DNA of 14,325 nt, taken from positions 74,935-89,259 of the forward strand of contig KN834879.1 in assembly GCA_000827265.1 (NCBI GenBank), written 5' to 3'. Below, one piece after another: positions 1 through 7,738 of this stretch (the first letter of the stretch is position 1; each line of letters opens with the position of its first letter). The notes under the pieces were generated by a model. The model saw only the letters and a program-made list of their open reading frames with translations, made no database searches and was not told the DNA's origin. The DNA comes from Collybiopsis luxurians FD-317 M1 (Eukaryota; Basidiomycota; Agaricomycetes; Agaricales; Omphalotaceae). Made by a program: the position numbers and the translations under genes.

Positions 1-955
1 CCACTTCGATTATATTCTTTATATCCCTTTTTAGCTGCTCCATGATAGATAGATTTTTGGTGACCAATGTCATGTCGTCAACATGAATGAAAATGATGCT
101 GAAGGGATCTGTGCGATAGAATACAGCATGATCAAAATCAGACCTTTTAAATCCTATTTTTGTCATGATTTCCCTGAATCGCTGGTACCATTGTCTACCA
201 GCTTGTTTAAGACCATACAATGCCAATTTGAGGCGAAGCACTTGTCCTGGTTTAACACCTATATTTATACCTGGTGGTGCCTTCATGAAGATCCTTTCAT
301 TATCATCCAACTTTCCATAAAGGTATGCCGATTTTACATCCATTTGATGAATGACCATATTCTTTTCAGCTGCTATGCTAAGGATAGCACGGGCTGATGC
401 TAATTTGGCAACAGATGCGAAAGTCTCATCTGGGAAATAATCAACATCTGGGATTTGGTTAAATCCTCGTACCACTAGTCTGGCTCTATGGCCAATGATT
501 TTTCCGGTTTCATCCTTTTTAGTCCTAAAAACCCATTTGGATGTGAGAATGTTTGCATCGTCAGGTGGAATAACGATATCATAAGTTCCCCGCTGTTGGA
601 GTCTGGAAATTTCTTCCTTCATGGCTTCCAACCATTTGGGCCAATCTGGACGTTGCATGGCTTCTGCAACTGATAAAGGATCAGACTCTATTTCTGATGT
701 TACCTGTGCAAGGGATGCTGTTAAATGACAAAGTTCCCTGTTTTCCTCGGCATTTCCTTCAATAATTTCCCTGACCTTCTGGGTAGGTCTCCTGGTTTGT
801 TTACCAGTAATTTCCTCTGGTGGAATGGGTTCTGCTATTTCAGCTGGAACTGGTATAACAGGCTGTTCTGACTCGGTGATTGATGTTTCCAAATTTCCCA
901 AATTTCCATCCTCCCCTTCAACAAGTTGGATCTGCCTGTCAGAGAATACTACATT
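1..955 (-). other. Reverse transcriptase segment of copia pol, partial
   Basis: The frame continues after the third TGA with a short variable linker and then canonical copia RT motifs: KWVFRTKKDETG (about 540-505), the ARLVVRGFNQ and YFPDETFA motifs (about 485-415), QMDVKSAYLYG (about 350-320, with the first catalytic aspartate), LYGLKQAGRQWY (about 220-185) and the polymerase signature HVDDM with VDD at 82-74. The reading is uninterrupted to the left edge. The thumb, connection and RNase H domains are outside the window. Note one deviation: DYFPDETFA carries two extra residues compared with the common DYDETFA of copia elements. Confidence 0.93.
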
Positions 956-958
956 TCA

Positions 959-2593
959 TTCAGTTGTTACTGTTTTCCTTTCTGGCCAATAGATATAGTG
1001 TCCTTCTGACTCTGTGTCAATACCTATCCATCGTCCTTCATGTGCCTGTGGTTCCAATTTTCCAGGGTTGACTTCCCTTTTAACATAAACTGTACTACCA
1101 AAAATGTGAAAGTTAGAAATATCTGGAACTCTACTAAACCATTTTTCAAATGGGGTAGCCATTCCTATGGCTTTCTTTGGTGTCCTATTCCAGACATAGA
1201 CGGCATAGCGCATCATAAAACCCCATAGCCATTTTGGGAGTCCTGATGAAATCATAATACTTCGGACTGCATTAAGCAATGTCCGATGGGTCTGTTCGGC
1301 AATTCCATTATGTTCCGGAGTGTCATGAACTGTTAACCTCCATCTGGTACCTAGTCGCTCCAAGTATGCAGTAAATTCGTGGCTGAGAAATTCTCCTCCT
1401 CGATCAGAGTGAAGAATTTTGACAGTAGTGCTGTATTGGGTTTGGAGATTGGTTTGGAGGATGACGTACTGAGTAAATGCTTCATCTTTGCTTTTAAGCA
1501 AAGGTTCCTCCAACCATATGGTAGCTTCATCCACAATGGTGAGTGCATAAGTGCAGTGATTTATGGTACGAACAGAAGCTGGTCCCCAAACATCCATATG
1601 AAAGATATCACCAAAATTTTCTGCACAGGGGGATGATCTGATTTTGGCAATAGGAAATCTCATAGCTTTGGCTAGCATGCAAGCACGGCATTCTGGTTCG
1701 TCCATCTGTTTAGGATTCAGTTTGATCCCACGAACCTGGTTTTTCTGGAACATATGCTTCACATAAGCATAATTCTGATGTCCAGAAATGCAATGGGCTT
1801 CATAGAGTGAAACCTGTCTGTCAGCTTTGGTTGCATAAGCATACTCTGTAGGACGGATTTGATATAGTCCATCAACTTTGGGAATTATTCCCACTTGCTC
1901 CCCTTGTTTGTTAGCAATCTCCATAATGCCATTTTCAATATGGATGGCATATCCTGCATCATCGAGTTTCCCCAATGAAATGAGAGTGTTGGGGGTGTTA
2001 GGGCATAGCAAGGTGTTATATAGCGATAAGGGTTTTACCATGCTCTTATGATTGATGGGGAGATCAAGGTGAAGCGTACCAGATATGTTGGCTGTAAAAG
2101 TTTCACCATTTGCTGCTTGAATGGTCCTAGTATAGGTGGGTCTGCAATTTTCCAATTCATCACCAAGGGGTGTCATATGGGAAGAGCATCCGGAGTCAAA
2201 CAAGATGGCTCCATAGCTATGAGAAACAGAGTGTGCCATTTCTTTGTGACTGGCTTCATGTTCCTCTAGTTGTTCTGAAGCTTGGATAGCAGGTCCTGCT
2301 TCTGCCATAGAATTAGCAATGTCGGAAAAGTCAAAAATTATGTGTCCAGATTCCCCTTTTGAAATTTCGGCAGCTACCCATGATGATTCTGGAATTTCTT
2401 CAATTGTAGATGAAGAAGCGACCTCTGTATTTTTGGATGTTCTCCAGTTTCCATCACTAGGCTTTTTACCTTTTGGAGATTCTCCTTTGGTCTCCTTTGC
2501 CTGGTATGCCTGGTTTCTCTGTTGTTTCTGCAATGGACATTGACTAGCAAAATGTCCTTTGCCTCCACAATTATAGCAAGTGGAGTTGTCAGA
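959..2593 (-). other. Protease and integrase segment of copia pol
   Basis: Open frame between the second and third stops. The aspartic protease active site is seen as ILFDSGCSSHMT (about 2165-2210). A GAG-pre-integrase/HHCC zinc-binding region follows with H...H near 1785-1810 and the pair CRAC near 1680. The integrase core has the catalytic acidic triad: first D in FHMDVWGP (about 1600), second D in HSDRGGEF (about 1385-1405) and the E in HNGIAEQ (about 1290-1315). After the core comes a typical copia segment ending FHIFGSTVYVKRE and a C-terminal region leading to the third TGA. All catalytic residues that can be checked are present, so apart from nonsense codons this copy looks recently active. 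Confidence 0.94.
2537..2578 (-). other. CCHC zinc knuckle of Gag (nucleocapsid)
   Basis: The translated minus strand reads CYNCGGKGHFASQC, an exact CX2CX4HX4C retroviral-type zinc knuckle that binds nucleic acid. It follows the TGA codons at 2656 and 2596, so in this copy it is separated from the start codon by two stops. It is in the same frame as gag and as the downstream protease-integrase segment, which shows that the element was one ORF. Confidence 0.95.
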
Positions 2594-2656
2594 TCAACTA
2601 GGTCCTCCTCCTCTGCTATTACCTCTGCCTCTGGTATTACCTTGGAAATTACCTCA

Positions 2657-3949
2657 GAAATTACCTCTATTATTTCCTTGGCCTCGAAAATTTCCTTGTC
2701 CTCGATTATTATTACCAGCATAGTTTGCTGATTCCTTCTTGGCTGGTTGATTTGTCCTTACATGCCCCATTGCTTCAGCACGTATGGTTGATATTAACTC
2801 CTGTGGAGTTAGTTTGGTACCTGTTTTCTTGGATACAACAATCAAGGCATTGATTGTTGGTAGAAATATTTTCGGGATGGAGGCGATAATGGTGTTAATA
2901 AAAATATCATCAGTTATATCGATACTCCTCTTTGCAAGGTTATCCCAAATTTCTATCATAGTATCAAGGTGAGTGTTAACCTTTGCAGGGTCATAGCACA
3001 TAAGAGAGTGAAGTTGTCTTTGCAAATGCGATTCAGCAAGCGCATTCTTGGAATCGTAGTCTTCCAGCAAGTTTCTCCACAACGCTTGGGTAGAGGTGTG
3101 ATGTTTGTACCTTCGAAAAATTCCATCCGATAGCCTACCAATGATAGCGTTTAGTAAATCACTATCCTTTTCTTTATCCTCATCTGTTGGTTTCCTTTCA
3201 TTGTCATCTAGACTAATCCCATAAGGATTCCAGGTCAGATAGTCTCCATATTTAATAGACTTAGCTGCCAATTCCACTCGAGTTTTCCATGTGTCCCAGT
3301 TAGATCCATCAGCTTTAAGGATGGTTACCTTATTGAATGCCTTTATAGCTTTGGACATATTGTTGTCACTTTCTGAGTCAGAATCTAAGTCAGAATTATC
3401 ACCGTCAGATGGATCAGGATCTGGTTCTGGTTCTGGTTCTGGTGGAGTAGGAGATCTGCGCGGTGGATTTGGGACTGGATTAGAGGCTGGTGGAGGTGAG
3501 GGTGGGTTTGTTCCTGGATATGGGAATTCTGGTTCAGGATCTGGGTCTGGTTTTGGAGTTTCCGGTGGCTCCGATAATGGGGATGAGTGAGGTACTTGAG
3601 ATGATGAAGATACTTCCTGGGTAGATATATGATGAATATGACTTGTAATAATTTCTTCTTGTCCTTTCTCAGTGGGTTTTCCCCAATGTGGGAAAGGTCT
3701 GGTATGTGTTATGTCGTACCTGTTTGGGCAAGGCTGTTTATCACAGCAATAATATCTTTCGTCAGTTGGGTTCCAGGCAAAATCTTTTAGATCTTCTCCA
3801 ATATCAAAACAATGCTGTGCTAGTGCACAAGATGCTTCTGGATTTGTAGCTCGAGGGGGCGATGGTTGCCTCTGTGGTGTGCTCCTACCTGATGGAGTTT
3901 TTATTCCGGATGGTTTTCGTGATGCTGGCAAGTTAAGCTTTGGTGGCAT
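2657..3949 (-). other. gag: Gag region of the copia polyprotein
   Basis: About 431 codons. Residues 1-30 are basic and proline/serine-rich; a small cysteine-containing segment (YYCCDKQPCPNR) lies near residue 67. Residues about 120-195 are a proline/glutamate/aspartate-rich low-complexity stretch (repeats of PEPEPDPDP type) followed by an acidic serine run. From about residue 197 a UBN2/copia gag fold follows: a KLxGxNWxxWK-like motif (ILKADGSNWDTWK) and, further on, an ALWRNLLEDY motif typical of gag-polypeptide of LTR copia-type. The C-terminus is a GN/RG-rich nucleic-acid-binding tail that runs into the first TGA. This protein would form the virus-like particle. Family assignment rests on these motifs; the acidic low-complexity insert is unusually long for a copia gag. 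Confidence 0.88.
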
Positions 3950-3992
3950 GAAAAATTTATAGTTACCGCTGTTATACTCCCTTCAATGGTTA

Positions 3993-4016
3993 GGGCTTTA
4001 AGCGGGGCCCATAACC
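3993..4016 (-). promoter_or_regulatory. Primer binding site, half-tRNA(iMet) type
   Basis: Directly next to the LTR end the minus strand reads GGTTATGGGCCCC. This is complementary to the anticodon stem-loop of initiator methionine tRNA (GGGCCCATAACC) rather than to a tRNA 3' end. Drosophila copia is known to use such an internally cleaved half of tRNA-iMet and has the same GGTTATGGGCCC core immediately after its LTR. The match beyond the first 12-13 bases is only partial by eye. Confidence 0.8.
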
Positions 4017-4427
4017 TATTGGAGGTTATGGACACTAGTTAAAAGAATAATAGACAGTGCACACAGCACTGAAATGATCACACAGATCAAAAGGGGGAAA
4101 AAGCGCCACTAGATTGTTCGTGTATGTAGGTGGCTTTATATACAAGTACACAATGTTATACGTAGTCAACCATTGGCTGGATAAAAGATAGATGAGAACA
4201 TGTAACTAAGTATCATGAGAACTAGTACACGAGAATGGGTATATGTGATAGGAATCATGAGAACTGAGATGTGATGGTGGGACAAGATATAAGTACACTA
4301 TTACTAAAGATAGAACAGTGTGAGATAGCAAGGGAACATAAATATAAGTATAGTACAACTACGAGAAAGTGTTCCATAGATAGATATATCCAATCGTACC
4401 TTGTGAATACCTAATAATAATCCAATA
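4017..4427 (-). repeat. 5' LTR of the copia element (411 bp)
   Basis: The segment is bounded by a perfect 7-bp inverted repeat: TATTGGA at 4017-4023 and TCCAATA at 4421-4427. The left boundary abuts the primer binding site, as required for a 5' LTR of a minus-strand element. The ends are TA...TA-like instead of the usual TG...CA. U3 is to the right (about 4143-4427), R and U5 to the left. A 12-bp direct repeat, atcatgagaact, occurs in U3 at 4212-4223 and 4254-4265. The second LTR needed to confirm the borders is outside the window. Confidence 0.85.
4134..4142 (-). promoter_or_regulatory. TATA box of the LTR promoter
   Basis: Minus-strand TATATAAAG lies in the middle of the LTR, about 117 bp before the LTR end and about 190 bp before the gag start, in the right orientation for transcription of gag-pol. 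Position and match to the eukaryotic TATA consensus support it; no transcript start is known. Confidence 0.6.
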
Positions 4428-6546
4428 GTGCGAATGCTACAATCTCAAAAAGCAATTAAAGTCTCTGGAAGCTTCAAACCAATGACTCTCTCAAATTAAT
4501 AAGGAAAAGGAGGTAGTCTGCATTGAGATACACTGTAAAAGCCACGCTGAATATCTTTGAACTCTAAGGAATCTCTGCTACAGTTGAAAGAGGATCTGCA
4601 AATTGATGATCTTTCTCAGCTTAAGGTACATCTCTCTCTTTCTGCTCTCCTTCAAAGACAGCTCAAGTACCAGGCATAGGCAATTCTCACTGAAAGCCTT
4701 GCTGAACATGAAGAGTTAGAGTCTCAGTTGAAGATTCTACAGGTAAGCTTTTTATCATTGGGCCCATATATGTCTAACATTGGCTTCTAGGAAAGAGAGC
4801 CACTTCAGCAGAGCTTTTCTACATCAGAATCAGACATAAGTGGCCTTTAACATATTTCCACTTATTAAATTCATCACATACTGGAAGATTCTTGGCCAGT
4901 TGCAAATGGCAGGGAAAGAGAATATGAAGGCCAAGCTGTTGGAAAAGCTTAAAGTCGAGATATCCAAGTTACTGGCTGAAAAATCCCAACTGCAGGTCAA
5001 TAAATCTGAGCTAGAGTCAAGCTATGCCTTACTTCGAAAGGAATCCAAAGATTTTGTAGTAGAGAACAAGGATAAGGTTCAGCAAATGGAAGATGAAGGA
5101 GATGCCCTTGAAGCTGAGAAACAACAGCTTACAATTGAACTCAATTCACTGCAGGAAAAATATGATACACTCAAGGTTGGCCATTTTAAACTTTACTATG
5201 AGATTTATCTATCAAATGTGTCTCACAGGCAGAATTGCAAGCAACAATTGATGCTCATTCAAATGTACAAACTGAATCTAATCTACAGCTGAGTTTATAT
5301 AACAAGCTGAAGGTACAAGCACTCCTTGTATTGATACTCTTTGATGTTCACAAGTACAAGAAATTTAGGAAGAGCATAGTATGCTGCTACAGCAAAATCA
5401 AAAACTTGAGAGCACCAAAAAAACTGCTGAGGCTTGTATCTCTGTGATTTTATTCATAACCTGCTGAGCAATCTGACTAACAGTTTAGAGAGAAAAGGAA
5501 AAATTGCAGACAGATCAAGATTCTGTGCTTAGAAAATTGCAAGCTTCCCATGATGAAGCCATGGTACACTCTCTGCTCTTCATACTTCAAATTTCCTAAC
5601 TTTTCTGCTAACAAAATTCACCAGGCCATGAAGAATGAAGAGCTTACTAATGAATGCAATAAGCTAAAAAAGGCCTCTGAGACCACTGCCCAGCTGCAAA
5701 ACAAGCTGGAAACTCTTCAACAAGAGATTCAAAACCTTAATAAGATATCCAAGGAGAGGGAAAAGGAATGGGTTAGTCTATCGCTGCTTCTGCACACAAG
5801 GATCTACAAACTACAAGCTGCTCAAGGAAAAAGGGGGGAGTTGGACAAGCAGTTTGAGCAACAGAGGCATGACCTTCAGAAAGAGATTGACTGTTTAAAA
5901 GTAAGAATGTGTCTAACACTTCTGTCATAACCATCTAGATCATAATGCTCTCACAATTTTTTTAGAATATGGAAAATGAGTGGAATAATGAGGATCACTG
6001 GGTGGCAAAGGCAAGTCCATAAGTAGAGCACTCTCCTAATTGTCTGAGTGTTGTTAGGCTCAATTTAATCTCCTCCATGGGCAATTTGAGGACCTTAAGG
6101 TAAGTCATTGACATTTTGCAGAAATAATTTGTCTTATAAATAATTCTATCAGGCAATACATGGAAATACCAAATCAAGACTTGAAGAGACAGAGAAGGAT
6201 CTTGAAACTGCATTACATGATCAAGCAGTTTGTTTTTTCAAAAACTCAATTGACACTGTTATTGACTTAGCAAACTAAACAGGATGCCGAAGAGAAGGTC
6301 AGCAACTTGCAAGATAAAGTGGCCAAGCATGCCAAGGATATTATTTGCCTCAAAAAAGAAAAAGTGAATCTACAGACTGACCTAAAAGTGCATTTATATC
6401 TTCCAAAATTACTTCCAGTACTAAGTCAGCTATAAGCACAGAGTGCCCAAGAAGCTGGTACATCAATTCATGATGAGTTAACCATTTCAGAGGGCGATAA
6501 TCTCCAAAAAAGTCAGAAAATTCAGGAATTGGAACAAAAGCTTCAG
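4428..6546 (+). other. Coiled-coil portion of gene A
   Basis: The translated exons are rich in K, E, Q and L with heptad-like spacing, for example KAKLLEKLKVEISKLLAEKS (about 4927-4986) and the segment 5625-5771 with NKLETLQQEIQNLNKISKER. Small exons of 42-147 nt, mostly starting and ending in phase 0, each carry a piece of the coil, which is common for long structural or tethering coiled-coil proteins. Three nonsense codons occur here (4483, 4677, 5486). At 5772-5817 a GT...AG sequence resembles an intron, but removing it breaks the frame, while reading through keeps it, so either the exon is continuous or a one-base change exists in the G run near 5833-5838. What the coil binds cannot be told. 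Confidence 0.75.
6011..6057 (+). other. GC-AG intron of gene A
   Basis: The exon ending GTGGCAAAG is followed by gcaagt, and the next exon starts after ttgttag. The 5' site AG/gcaagt is the known strong form of the rare GC-AG intron class. Removing it joins two phase-0 coiled-coil exons (ending VAK, starting AQFNLL). Length 47 nt, like its neighbours. Confidence 0.6.
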
Positions 6547-6595
6547 GTGCATTTCAAGGTATTAAACTAAGCACAAATTTAAACAGCATTTCTAG

Positions 6596-7738
6596 ACAAT
6601 GACTGCAGGTGCTTCCTCTCAACCAGCATCTACATCAACACCTGGTCCTATGCGACAAGCTCTTCCAATCAATGGCAACATTATTCATGATATCCAGGCA
6701 GTGAGAGGTTTAGGTGCCACATTGAAGAATGCTCCGGTTCAGCAAGAACTGGATCATGTCAAGAGAGATTTTCCTCAATGGAAACTGCCCCGTATTATGG
6801 TAAGATGATTATTAATCACATTGGACTCTGCTGAAGAGCACCCTTTCAGCACTCTAAGGAATCAGCTGCAAAGGCTTACTCTAAGCCTTGGAAGCAACCC
6901 AAACATTCCCCATATATGCAATCTGTAAGTTTTGAGATGCTATGCTTACTAGGTTGATGAATGCACTTCCTCTTCCAGATGCATAGCCAAGCAGGATCTA
7001 CTTTCCTCAAGGACAATAGAGAAGATGCAGATGATGAGGTGGAGGGTGGACCCTCTACTGATCATACCAGTCTTGTGTGTGAAACCATTTTAAACACTGG
7101 CTGATTCTGATTTCCTCTCAATGCTGCTAGTCAGACAAAGCAAGGGGAAAGCAAAGGGCCCCTGCCAAGTCAAACAGCAACAAGAGTGGAGCTCTGACTA
7201 ATAACCATGATGGCAGTGACGATGAAAATTCAGACAAAGAGAATCAACAACTCTTAGATGATGCCCGGGCCAATGATATGAGGGTAATGCAGGCAAGGTG
7301 GGGAATTATAGGGAAATTTGAGAAAGGTAACTCAAAGAAATATATCAATGTAAGTGATCCATGGCACTACTCTTCTCTAAAGCTAAGAATTTTCAGATGC
7401 TGAGCAGAAGCTTGATGTGGGAAGCATCTGGCATTCAACAGATGTGGCTATTCTTTGCAAAAGATGGTATTGAACTGCAAACCCTTGAAGACTTCATCAA
7501 GGACCTGGCCAGAAATGCTCCCCAACTCAAAGATGCATGCATCGATAAGTTTGGTGCAGATGTCATGTCACTCAAGAAGTCTCCTTGGAACCAGGCTTTA
7601 ATTCACAAGTGCACAATAAGGGCTCAAGAACTTGTGGATGTTTGGCCAGATGGCCAATTTGGGGAAGAGCCAATTGACTGGCTCAAGTTGTTCAATGACA
7701 AATTCTATCGCATCTACAAAGCCATCATTGATTCATGA
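6596..7738 (+). other. Stop-free middle part of gene A: linker plus helical domain of unknown family
   Basis: Five exons give about 310 codons without a stop. The first part is a serine/threonine/proline-rich linker, then an acidic, basic and asparagine-rich disordered stretch (DDENSDKENQQ near 7218-7252), then from 7397 a compact, likely alpha-helical domain with W and hydrophobic residues at regular spacing (MLSRSLMWEASGIQQMWLFF at its start; VDVWPDGQFGEEPIDWLKLF near 7635-7694). It joins the coiled coil in frame through the intron 6547-6595. It could be the C-terminal part of a shorter protein ending at the TGA at 7736, but the frame carries on beyond that stop with protein-like sequence. 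Confidence 0.65.

Larger units (their letters stand above)
1..3949 (-). pseudogene. gag-pol: gag-pol polyprotein of copia retrotransposon, 3 in-frame stops, 3' partial
   Basis: One continuous minus-strand frame starts at ATG 3949 and is open to position 1 except for TGA codons at 2656-2654, 2596-2594 and 958-956. No frameshift is needed: all segments share one frame, and sequence on both sides of each stop is typical copia protein. The gag-pol product would be made as one polyprotein and cut by its own protease, as is known for copia elements with a single ORF. The first two stops fall in the glycine/arginine/asparagine-rich linker between gag and the zinc knuckle; the third lies shortly before the RT region, in a spot where copia proteins commonly read ERNVVF and this copy reads E-stop-NVVF. 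Each stop is one C-to-T change from CGA (arginine), which suits its context. The start was chosen because it is the first ATG after the primer site and opens a gag-like domain. Confidence 0.93.
1..4427 (-). mobile_element. Ty1/copia LTR retrotransposon, 5' part, cut by window edge
   Basis: Reading from right to left, the element has a 411-bp LTR (4017-4427), a primer binding site (4016-3993), then gag (start 3949), CCHC zinc knuckle, aspartic protease, integrase and reverse transcriptase, and leaves the window inside the RT domain just after the VDD motif. The order protease-integrase-RT is diagnostic of the Ty1/copia superfamily (Gypsy elements have integrase last). RNase H, the polypurine tract and the second LTR must lie to the left of position 1. 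The element is antisense to gene A and lies within one of its exons. The five bases after the LTR, 4428-4432 (gtgcg), are the expected target-site duplication, but the matching copy is outside the window. Three in-frame TGA codons make this copy non-autonomous unless stops are read through. Confidence 0.95.

Noticed and set aside
3291..3590. Plus-strand ORF with GSGSGSG repeats
   Set aside because: It is the antisense of the proline/glutamate/aspartate-rich stretch of gag; the composition comes from the repeat codons.
4004..4016. tRNA gene fragment (initiator Met anticodon region)
   Set aside because: Only about 13 bases match and they lie exactly at the LTR border, so it is a primer binding site, not a tRNA gene.
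5772..5817. Intron gttagt...ctacaag in gene A
   Set aside because: Removing it shifts the frame of the coiled coil, whereas reading through keeps it open; kept as a continuous exon with the doubt noted.
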